In this document: piece by piece, positions 1 to 8,325 of the stretch | Layout of the letters: the number at the start of each line of letters is the position of its first letter | Numbering within the stretch: position 1 is the stretch's first letter | NCBI GenBank assembly: GCA_029203105.1 | Contig: CP119318.1 | Location: 2,556,501-2,620,500 of the forward strand | Direction of reading: 5' to 3' | Length of the DNA stretch: 64,000 nucleotides | Source of the DNA: Candidatus Kaistia colombiensis | Lineage (GTDB): Bacteria; Pseudomonadota; Alphaproteobacteria; Rhizobiales; Kaistiaceae | Notes under the pieces: model-generated | What the model saw: only the letters and a program-made list of their open reading frames with translations | Databases searched by the model: none | Told to the model about the DNA's origin: nothing | Translations under genes and position numbers: made by a program

Positions 1-1
1 G

Positions 2-778
2 ACGGCGAAGCGCGAGGATCGCCTGCGCGCCGATCATCTGCTGCATCTGCGCTGCGAGGTGTCGGCGCCGGACGTGCTCAATGGGCTTGCCGGCTTTCTC
101 GACGTGCTGCCGGTCCGGCTGGTCTCGCTGATGGATCATTCGCCCGGCCAGCGCCAGTTCGCCAGCCTCGACAGCTATCGCGCCTTTTATCAGGGCAAGA
201 TGGGCATGTCGGACGCGGCCTATGAGGCCTTCGCGGCCAAGCGGATTGCCCAGGCGGACGAGTTTTCCGCTCGCCACCGCCGCGAGATCGTCGATCTCTG
301 CCATCCGCGCCGCATCGCGGTCGCCAGCCATGACGATGCGACATCAGCGCATGTCGACGAGGCGGCGGCGGATGGCGTCTCCATCGCCGAGTTTCCGACG
401 ACGGTCGAGGCGGCGGCCGCGTCGCGCGCGGCGGATATCCGCGTGCTGATGGGCGCGCCGAACCTGGTTCGCGGCGGCTCGCATTCCGGCAATGTCTCGG
501 CCGCCGTGCTGGCCGAAGGCGGGCATCTCGACATCCTGTCGTCCGACTATGTGCCGTTCAGCCTGATGATCGCGGTGTTCGCGCTGCCGGAGCTGGTGCC
601 GTCGATCCGGTTGCCGGAGGCGGTGCGCCTGGTGACCCGGGCACCGGCCGAGGCGGTCGGGCTGACCGATCGCGGCGCGATCCGGCAGGGGCTTCGCGCC
701 GATGTCGTGCGCGTGCGCGCCGGCGAGGGCGTGCCGGTGGTGCGCAGCGTCTGGCGCCACGGCCAGCGCGTCGCCTAG
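2..778 (+). CDS. phnM: PhnM, C-P lyase pathway diphosphatase (3' part, runs off left edge)
   Basis: C-terminal about 258 residues of alpha-D-ribose 1-methylphosphonate 5-triphosphate diphosphatase, a metal-dependent amidohydrolase. In the carbon-phosphorus lyase pathway it removes pyrophosphate from the triphosphate intermediate made by PhnGHIL. The frame is open from base 2, so the start lies outside the window; an internal GTG at 59 is not the true start because recognisable protein precedes it (DHLLHLRCEVSAPD, PhnM-type). Further family landmarks are SLMDHSPGQRQF, EFPTTVEAA and LMGAPNLVRGGSHSGNVSA. The C-terminal end resembles the composite beta domain of amidohydrolases (residues like RADVVRVRAGEGVPVV). 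The gene suggests that other phn genes lie to the left. No pho genes follow directly; a palindromic repeat begins at the stop codon. Confidence 0.93.
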   Translation, partial: TAKREDRLRADHLLHLRCEVSAPDVLNGLAGFLDVLPVRLVSLMDHSPGQRQFASLDSYRAFYQGKMGMSDAAYEAFAAKRIAQADEFSARHRREIVDLCHPRRIAVASHDDATSAHVDEAAADGVSIAEFPTTVEAAAASRAADIRVLMGAPNLVRGGSHSGNVSAAVLAEGGHLDILSSDYVPFSLMIAVFALPELVPSIRLPEAVRLVTRAPAEAVGLTDRGAIRQGLRADVVRVRAGEGVPVVRSVWRHGQRVA

Positions 779-843
779 AGCGTTTTCCAGCGAAGTGGAT
801 ACCGGTTCGCGTGAAGAAAACGCGATCAAGCAAAGAGCTAGAG
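777..843. repeat. Intergenic palindromic repeat (GCGTTTTC / GAAAACGC type)
   Basis: Starts at the phnM stop codon. A perfect 8-bp inverted repeat (780-787 and 816-823) encloses a GC-rich centre, and the unit is bounded by TAGAG at both ends. From memory, very similar units occur in intergenic spaces of many Hyphomicrobiales genomes; that is family knowledge, not shown here. It could fold after phnM and act as a 3' end, but it has no clear T tract. Confidence 0.55.
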
Positions 844-934
844 TCGGCTATCGCGCAGACGTGCGTGCCGCGCGAGGCCGTCGGGTCTATGCTCCAGCCC
901 GGATCATCAGGGTCCACCAGTTGGAGGAGCCGTC

Positions 935-1387
935 ATGGCTACGCAACAACACGCCGCACATCCGCACGTCGCGATGAATCCGATGAGCCGCAAGCTCGCC
1001 GACGAATTGCAACCGCTCTTCGACGAGATTGCGTCCTGCATGGACCGCGGCGATGTCGCCGAGGCGATCAAACTGTTTACCGAGGATGCCACCGTCATCA
1101 GCCCGACGGGCCTGCGCGGCACCGGCCAGGCCGGCGTCCAGAGGGTTCTGGCGTCCGACATCGCGTCGATTCTCAAGGGCTCGCACAGCCAGTTCACCAT
1201 CGAGGCGGTGCGACAGGTCGGTGACGCCGTCTTCATCGACGCGCTGCATGAAATCACCAGCGCCCGTACCGGAAGCAGGGCCCCGCTCGAGATCCACGTC
1301 GTGCTGCTCGCCAAGAAGAGCAGCGGTGCCTGGAAGCTGATGGAAGCGCGCCCCTACACCTTCATGGCGCCGGCGAAGACCCACTGA
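935..1387 (+). CDS. SnoaL-like / DUF4440-type small protein
   Basis: 150 residues with the layout of the NTF2-like cone fold used by SnoaL, DUF4440 and SgcJ/EcaC proteins: an N-terminal helix (LADELQPLFDEIASCMDRGD), the phrase AIKLFTEDATVISPTGLRGTG typical of the family start (split here at the usual place), and a final strand pair with WKLMEARPY. No signal peptide or membrane segment. The start is supported by a strong GGAGGA 8 bases upstream. It stands alone, with its own ribosome site, and ends convergently with an L,D-transpeptidase across a shared terminator. The ligand or reaction cannot be deduced; proteins of this fold range from enzymes to binding proteins. Confidence 0.75.
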   Translation: MATQQHAAHPHVAMNPMSRKLADELQPLFDEIASCMDRGDVAEAIKLFTEDATVISPTGLRGTGQAGVQRVLASDIASILKGSHSQFTIEAVRQVGDAVFIDALHEITSARTGSRAPLEIHVVLLAKKSSGAWKLMEARPYTFMAPAKTH

Positions 1388-1401
1388 GACACGGCAGACA
1401 G

Positions 1402-1440
1402 AAAAAGGGACCGTCGAACGCTCGACGGCCCCTTCTCCTT
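1402..1440. terminator. Bidirectional hairpin terminator
   Basis: Stem 1407-1417 pairs with 1422-1432 around an ACGC loop with one mismatch. It is flanked by an A run on the left (T run for the minus strand) and TTCTCCTT on the right, and lies between the convergent SnoaL-like gene and the L,D-transpeptidase. Confidence 0.75.
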
Positions 1441-1450
1441 GAGGGGCCGT

Positions 1451-1918
1451 CTACTTCTCGACGACGATGGCCGTCCGCATCATGCCGATCTCGTTGACCG
1501 CCTTGAAGAACACTTCGGCGCTCGCCTTGTCGAGGCGCACGCAGCCATGCGAGGCCGGGCGGCCGAGATGCTTCGTTTCGGTGGTGGCGTGCACGGCGAT
1601 GCCGTCGTTGAAGAACACCGAATAGGGCATCGGCGCGTTTTCGTACTTCGTCGAATGGTGCATTTCGTCGAGATAGTCGGGACGGAACTTTCCGGGCGGC
1701 GTCTCGAAGCCCTTGCGGCCAGTCGATACCTTCCAGCTATAGGTTTCCTTGACGCCATTGCCGCGGTTGACAACGACATCCATCTGCTGCTTGGCGAGGC
1801 TCACCGTCGCAAGCACGCCGGCCGGACCGGGGAAAAGCGAATTGGCGGAGGCCGATTGCGGCGCGGCGGCTACGGCGATCGCGGCGACGGTCAGGGAGGC
1901 GAGCAGGCGGACGATCAT
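1451..1918 (-). CDS. Secreted L,D-transpeptidase (YkuD domain), copy 1
   Basis: 155 residues. The ErfK/YbiS/YcfS/YnhG (YkuD) fold uses a cysteine to form 3-3 cross-links in peptidoglycan or to attach proteins to it. The catalytic block is HLGRPASHGCVRL, with Cys126 as nucleophile. The start at 1918 is chosen because it gives a good signal peptide (MIVRLLASLTVAAIAVAAA, cleavage near SASA-NS); an upstream in-frame ATG at 1972 would bury it. Mature length (about 130) means a catalytic domain with no LysM or PG-binding domain. A paralogue lies directly upstream (2095-2538), in the same orientation. The shared pattern M(A/P)MP-S-VFF also recurs in the paralogue. Confidence 0.92.
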   Translation of the reverse strand: MIVRLLASLTVAAIAVAAAPQSASANSLFPGPAGVLATVSLAKQQMDVVVNRGNGVKETYSWKVSTGRKGFETPPGKFRPDYLDEMHHSTKYENAPMPYSVFFNDGIAVHATTETKHLGRPASHGCVRLDKASAEVFFKAVNEIGMMRTAIVVEK

Positions 1919-2094
1919 GGGAGCGGTTCCGAGAATGGACCGGCGCCATCCTGAGGCACCCGGCCGGGTCAAGTCGTAGCTTTCGGGCTGGCAGGTCGAG
2001 ACGATCTCTGCCCGCTCCCGATGTTGTTCTAGCGAGCCGCAACCGGAGTGTCAGTGACCTTCGTCACGCGGAGGCGGCAGGACGCACGATTTCC

Positions 2095-2538
2095 TCAGCG
2101 TGTGATCACGACGCGCGCATTGTTCATGCCGCGCTCGGCGATCAGCTGGTAGAGCGTGCGCGCGTTTTCGGGGGCAAGCCGCACGCAGCCATGCGACGCG
2201 GGACGGCCGAGCGCGCGCACGTGCGGGGTGCCGTGGATGGCATAGCCGCCGCGGAAGAACACCGAATTCGGCATCGGCGCCATGTCGTATTTGCGCGAGT
2301 ACCACATGCGATGCATACGCGTCGGGCGGTAGCTGCCGACCGGCGTGGTGTAGCCGCTACGGGCCGTTGAAACATCCCAGCCATAGCGAGCGCGTCCATC
2401 GACATAGACGACCATCTGCTGGGAGCTCAGATTGATGCGCGCCACGACATCGGCCCGTGCGCTTCCGGGCGCGGCACCCAGAAGGCCGGCGAGGCCGATC
2501 GTCAAGGACAGACCAAGAGCTGCAAAACAACGGTGCAT
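2095..2538 (-). CDS. Secreted L,D-transpeptidase (YkuD domain), copy 2
   Basis: 147 residues, paralogue of the gene downstream. It has a signal peptide (MHRCFAALGLSLTIGLAGLL, cleavage near SARA-DV) followed by a lone YkuD domain. Catalytic block ALGRPASHGCVRLAPENA with Cys118 as nucleophile and the His two residues before it. The start at 2538 is preferred because GGAGAAG lies at the right distance and the signal peptide begins there; the open frame continues upstream without support. Both copies keep PVGSYRP/PPGKFRP and MAPMPNSVFF-type motifs, so both are probably active periplasmic enzymes. Separate transcription of each copy is possible since 176 bases divide them. Confidence 0.92.
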   Translation of the reverse strand: MHRCFAALGLSLTIGLAGLLGAAPGSARADVVARINLSSQQMVVYVDGRARYGWDVSTARSGYTTPVGSYRPTRMHRMWYSRKYDMAPMPNSVFFRGGYAIHGTPHVRALGRPASHGCVRLAPENARTLYQLIAERGMNNARVVITR

Positions 2539-2819
2539 TGAGGACTTCTCCGGGGACAGTTGGTGCTGCATTTCCTCATGGTAGCAAGGAAGGCCTGAAC
2601 AACCGGTAATCTGGAAGGAGAAATTCTGCTGTAAAGAAGCCAGTCGTTGCAATTATAGCTAGCAGCCCTGCGCGCGCGGCGGTCGAATGCCGCGGCGAAC
2701 CGTGCTAGCAAGACTCCGCCGGGGGCCAACGGAATGATCCGGGACTCCCCGGGCGGTCGAAGCCAGCATCGAGCGCCCGATCCAGAAGACATCCGGCTTC
2801 CGCGCCAAAGGAGACCTCC

Positions 2820-3638
2820 ATGTCCGTCGAGCCCCAGACCCGCCGCCTGACCGCGACCGATATTCGCAGCCGCAAGGGCGGCACGCCGATCGTCTCGCTA
2901 ACCTCCTATCATGCGCATACCGCCGCGATCATGGATCCGCATGTCGACTTCATCCTGGTCGGCGATTCGCTCGGCATGGTCATGCATGGTCTGGAGAGCA
3001 CGGTTCCCGTCACGCTCGACATGATGATCCTGCAGGGGCTCGCCGTCATGCGCGGCTCGAAGCGGGCGCTCGTCGTCGTCGACCTGCCGTTCGGCTCCTA
3101 TGAGGAGAGCCCGGCGGCGGCCTTCCGGTCGGCGGCGCGGATCATGAAGGAAACCGGCTGCGGCGCGGTGAAGATGGAGGGCGGCGTGCATATGGCGGAG
3201 ACCGTGCGCTTCCTGACCCAGCGCGGCATCCCGGTCATGGGGCATATCGGCCTGACACCCCAGTCGATCAACACGATGGGGGGCTTCAAGGTGCAGGGCA
3301 AGAGCGAGGCGAGCGCCGCCGCGGTCATGGCCGACGCCAAGGCGATCGCCGAAGCCGGCGCGTTTGCCATCGTCGTGGAGGGCGTGATCGAACCGGTCGC
3401 CCGCGACATCACCAGAGAGGTCGCGGTTCCGACCATCGGCATCGGCGCTTCGCCGGATTGCGACGGCCAGGTCCTCGTGCTGGAGGACATGCTGGGCCTG
3501 TCGCCGCGCGTGCCGAAATTCGTCAAGAAGTTCGGCGATCTCGGTGGCATGATCGGCGAGGCGGTCACCGCCTATGCCGACGAGGTCAAGGCGCGCACCT
3601 TCCCGTCGGCGGACCACGTCTACAAGACCAAGACCTGA
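2820..3638 (+). CDS. panB: Ketopantoate hydroxymethyltransferase PanB
   Basis: 272 residues, the usual length. The cytosolic enzyme transfers a hydroxymethyl group from 5,10-methylene-tetrahydrofolate to 2-ketoisovalerate, the first committed step of pantothenate and CoA synthesis. Landmarks: [16 protein letters not shown] at the N-terminus, the metal-binding [29 protein letters not shown], and [20 protein letters not shown]. Start supported by AAAGGAG 6 bases before the ATG. No panC is next to it in the window. It is followed after 214 bases by the TPR protein gene in the same direction. Confidence 0.97.
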   Translation: MSVEPQTRRLTATDIRSRKGGTPIVSLTSYHAHTAAIMDPHVDFILVGDSLGMVMHGLESTVPVTLDMMILQGLAVMRGSKRALVVVDLPFGSYEESPAAAFRSAARIMKETGCGAVKMEGGVHMAETVRFLTQRGIPVMGHIGLTPQSINTMGGFKVQGKSEASAAAVMADAKAIAEAGAFAIVVEGVIEPVARDITREVAVPTIGIGASPDCDGQVLVLEDMLGLSPRVPKFVKKFGDLGGMIGEAVTAYADEVKARTFPSADHVYKTKT

Positions 3639-3852
3639 TTGGCAGAAGACCCGACCGGCGTCAGCCCTGGATGGCGGCCGGGCAGGGCGCTGGCCGGGCA
3701 CTGACGGCGGGTCTGGGTGACGTTGGATGCGTGGACGGTCGAAAGCCGGCGCGGATCGCGACGTTTCCGGGCCCAAACCGTCATCATCGATTTGCCAGCG
3801 CAGGGTCGCTTCGTTATGGTGCGCGCCGCTGACCGGAGCCGGAAAGAAGAGC

Positions 3853-4530
3853 ATGACCGACATTTTTCACGAAGTCGAAGAGGACCTGCGCCGCGAACAG
3901 GCGAAGCGCCTCTGGGCCCGCTTCGGACCTTACGTTCTTCTGGCTGCGGTTCTGATCGTCGTCGCGGTCGGCGGCTGGCGCGGCTGGGAATACTGGCGTG
4001 AGCAGCAGGCTGCCGCCGAAGGCGACCGCTTCGTTGCGGCGCTGCAGCTGGCGAACGACAACAAGCATGACGAGGCCATCAAGGCGCTCGACGAGATCGC
4101 GGCAACCGGCACTGGCGGCTATCCGGTTCTGGCCGGCTTCCGCGCCGCGTCCGAGCTGGCGGCGACCAAGAAGACCGACGAGGCCGTGAAGGCCTTTGAC
4201 GCGATCGCCGCCAAGGCGGACACGCCGACGCTGCTCAAGGCGATGGCGCGGCTCCGCGCGGCCTTGCTCGTCGTCGATACGGCGGATCTCGCCGCGATGC
4301 AGAGCCGGGTCGGCGATCTCGCCGCCGTTGGCGGTCCCTGGCGCCACAGCGCCCGCGAATTGCTCGGCCTGACGGCCTGGCGCGTCGGCAATCTCGAAGC
4401 GGCGCGCGGCTATTTCCAGGCCATCGCCGATGATCCGGAGACGCCGCAATCGATGCAGAGCCGGACGCAGCTGATGCTCGACCTGATCCGCTCCAAGATC
4501 GGTCCGGCGGCGGCTCCCGCCAAGGGCTGA
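3853..4530 (+). CDS. Membrane-anchored TPR protein (YfgM-like)
   Basis: 225 residues. The N-terminus is cytoplasmic and charged (MTDIFHEVEEDLRREQAKRL), followed by one membrane segment around residues 24-45 (PYVLLAAVLIVVAVGGW) and a periplasmic alpha-helical TPR-like region with repeated A-x-A-x-Y-x-Y-type helices. This matches the TPR_21 family (YfgM, a periplasmic chaperone partner of SecYEG in E. coli). The start was set at the ATG after GGAAAGAAGA; the frame is open further upstream but encodes unrelated low-quality sequence. In many proteobacteria this gene precedes bamB and der; here der follows directly with only 132 bases between. Confidence 0.82.
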   Translation: MTDIFHEVEEDLRREQAKRLWARFGPYVLLAAVLIVVAVGGWRGWEYWREQQAAAEGDRFVAALQLANDNKHDEAIKALDEIAATGTGGYPVLAGFRAASELAATKKTDEAVKAFDAIAAKADTPTLLKAMARLRAALLVVDTADLAAMQSRVGDLAAVGGPWRHSARELLGLTAWRVGNLEAARGYFQAIADDPETPQSMQSRTQLMLDLIRSKIGPAAAPAKG

Positions 4531-4662
4531 TCGAGACGCTCACCATCGCTTTTTCGTCGTTCCGGGGCCACGCGGGGCGTGTTGCCGGAACCTCGACGTG
4601 GCAGTATTTCGGGAAGTCGCGGACGCCGCGGCTTCCCGACGCCATTTGAGGCCGTAGCTAAC

Positions 4663-6075
4663 ATGACCTTCACCGTCGCCATCATCGGCCGTCCCAATGT
4701 CGGCAAGTCGACCCTCTTCAACCGCCTCGTCGGCCAGAAGATCGCGATTGTCGACGATACGCCGGGCGTGACGCGCGACCGCCGGCCGGGTGAAGCCCGC
4801 ATCGGCGATCTCTATTTCACCATCATCGACACCGCCGGCCTCGAAGATGCCGATCCCGAGAGCCTCGAGGGCCGCATGCGCGCCCAGACCGAGATGGCGA
4901 TCGAGGAAGCCGATGTTTCGCTGTTCCTGATCGATGCCCGCGTCGGTGTGACCCCGGTCGACGAGTATTTCGCCGAGCTGCTGCGCCGCGTCGGCAAGCC
5001 GGTCGTGCTGGTTGCCAACAAGGCGGAAGGCAAGCTCGGCGAGAACGGCGTGCTGGAAGCCTATTCGCTCGGCCTCGGCGAGCCGGTCGCGCTCTCCGCC
5101 GAGCATGGCGAGGGCATGGCCGATCTGTTCGCCGCCTTGCTGCCGTTCGAGCGCGAGGAGGAAGAATTCGACGACGAGGACGATGATTTCGACGCGCCGC
5201 TGCCGATCGATCCGGAGACGGGCGAGGAGATTGAAGCCCCGCTCGATCTGACCAAGCCGATCAAGGTGGCGATCGTCGGCCGCCCCAACGCCGGCAAGTC
5301 GACGCTGATCAACACCATGCTCGGCGAGGACCGCCTGCTGGTCGGCCCCGAGGCCGGCATCACGCGGGACTCCATCTCGGTCGACTGGACCTGGAACGAT
5401 CGCCGCATCAAGCTGTTCGACACCGCCGGCATGCGCAAGAAGGCGCGCGTCGAAACCAAGCTCGAGAAGCTCTCGGTCGGCGACTCGCTGCGCGCCATCC
5501 GCTTCGCCGAAGTCGTCGTGCTGATGCTCGACGTGACGATCCCGTTCGAGAAGCAGGATCTGCAGATCGCCGATCTGGTCGCCCGCGAGGGCCGCGCGCT
5601 GGTCATCGCCTTCAACAAGTGGGATCTGGTCGAGGATCGCCAGGCGAAGATGGCGGAACTGCGCGAGATGGCCGAACGCCTGCTGCCGCAGGTGCGCGGC
5701 GTGCCGCTCGTGCCGCTTTCCGGCCTGACCGGCTCGGGCATCGACAAGCTGATGAGCGAGTTGCTCAAGGTCTATGCGACCTGGAACCGCCGCATCCCGA
5801 CGGCGGCGCTGAACCGCTGGCTGGCAAGCGTGCTGGAGCACCATCCGCCGCCGGCCGTGTCGGGCCGCCGCGTCAAGCTGCGCTACATGACCCAGCCCAA
5901 GGCGCGTCCGCCGACCTTCGTCGCCTTCTGCTCGCGCCCCGAGGCGCTGCCGGACGCCTATACGCGCTACCTGCTGAACGGCATCCGCGAGACCTTCAAG
6001 CTCAACGCCGTGCCGCTGCGCCTGCAGCTTCGCAAGGGTGAAAACCCGTTCGAGCACAAGGCGAAGAAGCGGTAG
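4663..6075 (+). CDS. der: Ribosome biogenesis GTPase Der (EngA)
   Basis: 470 residues with two tandem GTPase domains and a KH-like C-terminal domain, the hallmark of Der, which acts in 50S subunit maturation. G1 motifs are GRPNVGKST near the N-terminus and GRPNAGKST in the second domain; G3 motifs DTAGLED and [13 protein letters not shown]4 motifs NKAEG and NKWD. The two G domains are joined by a very acidic linker ([17 protein letters not shown]), longer than in E. coli but seen in alphaproteobacteria. The start at 4663 was chosen because the G1 strand begins three residues later; earlier in-frame starts add a basic, non-conserved extension. Confidence 0.97.
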   Translation: MTFTVAIIGRPNVGKSTLFNRLVGQKIAIVDDTPGVTRDRRPGEARIGDLYFTIIDTAGLEDADPESLEGRMRAQTEMAIEEADVSLFLIDARVGVTPVDEYFAELLRRVGKPVVLVANKAEGKLGENGVLEAYSLGLGEPVALSAEHGEGMADLFAALLPFEREEEEFDDEDDDFDAPLPIDPETGEEIEAPLDLTKPIKVAIVGRPNAGKSTLINTMLGEDRLLVGPEAGITRDSISVDWTWNDRRIKLFDTAGMRKKARVETKLEKLSVGDSLRAIRFAEVVVLMLDVTIPFEKQDLQIADLVAREGRALVIAFNKWDLVEDRQAKMAELREMAERLLPQVRGVPLVPLSGLTGSGIDKLMSELLKVYATWNRRIPTAALNRWLASVLEHHPPPAVSGRRVKLRYMTQPKARPPTFVAFCSRPEALPDAYTRYLLNGIRETFKLNAVPLRLQLRKGENPFEHKAKKR

Positions 6076-6095
6076 GGTCTCCAACAGGGCGCCAA

Positions 6096-6226
6096 CTTTC
6101 ACCTCTCCCATGGGAAGAAGTCGACGGCCGCAGGCCGGCGAGTGAGGGGGTACGCCCTTTCCGGATGGTTCCCTAAACCCTCACCCGGAGCTTCGCTCCG
6201 ACCTCTCCCTCAGGGAGAGGTGAAAG
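6096..6226. repeat. Composite palindromic repeat, family A copy 1
   Basis: Perfect 14-bp outer inverted repeat (6096-6109 and 6213-6226, CTTTCACCTCTCCC and its complement). Inside are an inner hairpin (CGGAGCTTCGCTCCG) and CTCTCCCTCAGGGAGAG. It resembles a BIME/REP cluster in design. Related copies lie at 7421, 22757, 47333 and 55206. The copy is directly upstream of the dehydrogenase gene, whose open frame continues into it, which argues against the upstream start codons of that gene. Confidence 0.8.
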
Positions 6227-6255
6227 TTCAGTCTCGCTGGATGGGAATGAGAGCC

Positions 6256-7260
6256 ATGGCATCGCCCATTCACGTCCTGATGACGGGCGATGATCTGCTG
6301 GAGCCGGCGTCCCGCGTTCTCGCGCCGATCGGCGCCACGATCGAGACGATGAGCGGGCCGATCGAGCAGGCCCGCATGATCGCCACTCTGTCGGCCCGGC
6401 GCTTCGACGCCATCCTGGTGCGGGCCAATCCGCCGCTCGGCGCTGCCGTGCTTGACGCGGCGCCCGATCTCGTCCTGATCTCCAAGATGGGGGCAGGGGT
6501 CGACAGCGTCGATCTCGCCGCCGCGACCGCGCGCAATATCGCCGTGATGACGGCGGGCGACGCCAATGCCGATGCGACGGCGGAAATGGCGATCGCGCTA
6601 ATCCTGGCAATTCGGCGCGATGTCGTACGCCTCGATGCGCGGCTGAAGGCCGGCATCTGGGATCGCGGCCGCTATATCGCCACCGAACTGCGCGGCCAGA
6701 CGCTCGGCATCGTCGGGCTCGGCCGCATTGGTCGTCGGGTGGGTGAAATGGCGGAGGCGTTGGGCATGCGCGTCATCGCATCTGGCAGGCCGGGGGCCGC
6801 CGCCTCGACGGCCGCGGGCTTCGCCGTCCTGCCGCTGGATCAACTCCTGGCCGAGAGCGATATCGTCAGCCTGCATTGCCCGATGGACGCCTCCAATCGC
6901 GGTTTTCTCAATCGCGAGGCGATCGCGCGGATGAAGCCGGGGGCGCTGCTGGTCAATACGGCGCGCGGCGGACTGCTGAACGAGGCCGATGTGGCCGAGG
7001 CGCTCGCCTCGGGCCGCCTCGGCGGCGCGGCGCTCGATACGCTGGCGGCCGAGCCGCCGAAGGCCGACAATCCGCTGCTGAGCGCGCCCAACACCATCAT
7101 CACCCCGCATATCGCGGCCGAGACGGCGGCGACGATGGAGCGCATCGCGGTGATGGGGGCGGAGAATGTCGTGAACTGGTTTGTCCGGCGCGAGATGATC
7201 GTCGACCGGCTGGTCAACCGCGCGGTGCTGCCGCGGCTGAAGAACGTTTCGATCCTATAG
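6256..7260 (+). CDS. D-isomer-specific 2-hydroxyacid dehydrogenase
   Basis: 334 residues. NAD-dependent reduction or oxidation of 2-keto/2-hydroxy acids; the substrate is not predictable. Rossmann motif GLGRIGRRVGEMAE around the middle; catalytic Arg in NTARGGLLNE, Glu in LGGAALDTLAAEPP, and His in ITPHIAAET, i.e. the full Arg-Glu-His set. Best general resemblance is to the phosphoglycerate dehydrogenase/hydroxypyruvate reductase group, but it lacks an ACT domain. ATG at 6256 is chosen over ATGs at 6241 and 6247 because conserved protein starts there; no start has a strong Shine-Dalgarno. Repeats flank the gene on both sides (6096-6226 and 7279-7449), so it may be a later arrival in the der-purF interval. 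Confidence 0.9.
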   Translation: MASPIHVLMTGDDLLEPASRVLAPIGATIETMSGPIEQARMIATLSARRFDAILVRANPPLGAAVLDAAPDLVLISKMGAGVDSVDLAAATARNIAVMTAGDANADATAEMAIALILAIRRDVVRLDARLKAGIWDRGRYIATELRGQTLGIVGLGRIGRRVGEMAEALGMRVIASGRPGAAASTAAGFAVLPLDQLLAESDIVSLHCPMDASNRGFLNREAIARMKPGALLVNTARGGLLNEADVAEALASGRLGGAALDTLAAEPPKADNPLLSAPNTIITPHIAAETAATMERIAVMGAENVVNWFVRREMIVDRLVNRAVLPRLKNVSIL

Positions 7261-7278
7261 GGGCCGGGCTCCGCGTCG

Positions 7279-7372
7279 CCCCGGCGGAGGCCGGGGCCCA
7301 TAAACACTGGCCGAGCCAATCTTGGCGCAGTCATGGGCTGGAGTGTCTGGATCCCGGCCTCCGCCGGGATGA
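7279..7372. repeat. Inverted repeat element, family B
   Basis: Two nearly complementary arms of about 22 bp (7279-7300 CCCCGGCGGAGGCCGGGG..., and 7349-7372 ATCCCGGCCTCCGCCGGGAT...) enclose about 50 bp. Starts 18 bases after the dehydrogenase stop. Elements with CCGGCCTCCGCCGG arms are common in rhizobial intergenic DNA (recollection). No second copy seen in this window. Confidence 0.65.
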
Positions 7373-7420
7373 CGGCCGAGGGCTGCATGGCGGAAGCAGA
7401 TCATCCTTGGCAGGTGGAAA

Positions 7421-7449
7421 CTTTCCTCTCCCTCAGGGAGAGGTGAAAG
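7421..7449. repeat. Short palindromic repeat, family A copy 2
   Basis: CTTTCCTCTCCC TCA GGGAGAGGTGAAAG, a single near-perfect palindrome equal to one end of the long family A copy at 6096-6226. It lies between the dehydrogenase and the convergent SDR gene and could also serve as a terminator, although no T tract follows. Confidence 0.75.
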
Positions 7450-7478
7450 AGGGTTCAGTCCATCGCGCGGGGGAGCGC

Positions 7479-8228
7479 CTACGCCAGAAAGCGAGTGACG
7501 TTGCCGGTCGGGAATTCGAAGCGCGTGCCATTGTCCATGAAGCCGGGCGCGATCATCCGCACGATGTCGGCGGCGACGACGCTCGGGAGGTTCAGCGTCT
7601 CGGGATCCTCGCCGGGCTTCGCCTTGGCGCGCATCTGGGTGCGCAGCCGGCCCGGATCGAACAGATTCGCACGCACCGTGCTCGAATCGATTTCCGCCGC
7701 ATAGGTGCGCACCAGCGCTTCGAGGGCCGCCTTCGAGGCCGAATAGGCGCCCCAATAGGGACCGCACTGGACCGCCGCGCCGGAGCTGAGGAACAGGGCG
7801 CGGCCGGCGTCGGACTGGCGCAGCAGCGGATCGAGCGAGCGGATCAGGCGATAATTGGCGGTGACGTTGACGGTCATCACCTCGTCCCAGATCTTCTGGT
7901 CGAGATGGGCGACGGGCGTGATGATGCCGAGCTGGCCGGCATTGCCGACGAGCCCGTCCAGCTTGCCCCAGCGCTCATAGATCGAGAGACCGAGCCGGTC
8001 GATCGCCTCCAGATCGCGCAGGTCGAGCGGCACCAGCGTCGCGGTGCCTCCCTTGGCCTGGATCTCGTCGTCCAGTTCCTCGAGCGCGCCGACGGTGCGG
8101 GCGATGGCGATGACATGCGCGCCGGCCTCCGCAACCGCGAGCGCTGCGTTCCAGCCGATGCCGCGCGAGGCTCCGGTGACGACGACGATGCGGCCGGAAA
8201 GGTCGGGAGTGGTCACAGGAGCGTCCAA
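7479..8228 (-). CDS. Short-chain dehydrogenase/reductase
   Basis: 249 residues from a TTG at 8228, or 245 from a GTG at 8216; the GTG (MTTPDLSGRIVVVTGAS) is equally likely. Classical SDR: TGASRGIG cofactor loop at the N-terminus, D of LDLRD, NAG (VGNAGQ), catalytic Ser in LFLSSGAAV, and YSASK containing Tyr and Lys. NAD(P)-dependent; substrate unknown. It is the last gene of the minus-strand alr-radA-cvpA-purF run, 97 bases downstream of purF, a position kept in related genomes. Not the same subgroup as FabG or the SDR at 62983. Confidence 0.88.
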   Translation of the reverse strand: MDAPVTTPDLSGRIVVVTGASRGIGWNAALAVAEAGAHVIAIARTVGALEELDDEIQAKGGTATLVPLDLRDLEAIDRLGLSIYERWGKLDGLVGNAGQLGIITPVAHLDQKIWDEVMTVNVTANYRLIRSLDPLLRQSDAGRALFLSSGAAVQCGPYWGAYSASKAALEALVRTYAAEIDSSTVRANLFDPGRLRTQMRAKAKPGEDPETLNLPSVVAADIVRMIAPGFMDNGTRFEFPTGNVTRFLA

Positions 8229-8325
8229 TCAGGTTCTGGTTCAGCCGGGGCAGGGCGCCGGGTAGGCAGCGCCGCCGATCCCGGCAGACGGGAAGGGAAA
8301 GGGAAGTGGCAGGGAAGCGGGCCGG

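Noticed and set aside
4540..6111. A 520-codon open frame antisense to der
   Set aside because: Shadow of der, which has all GTPase motifs.
6096..6226. CRISPR array or direct-repeat array
   Set aside because: The repeats are palindromic, irregular, and without spacers of constant length; no cas genes seen.
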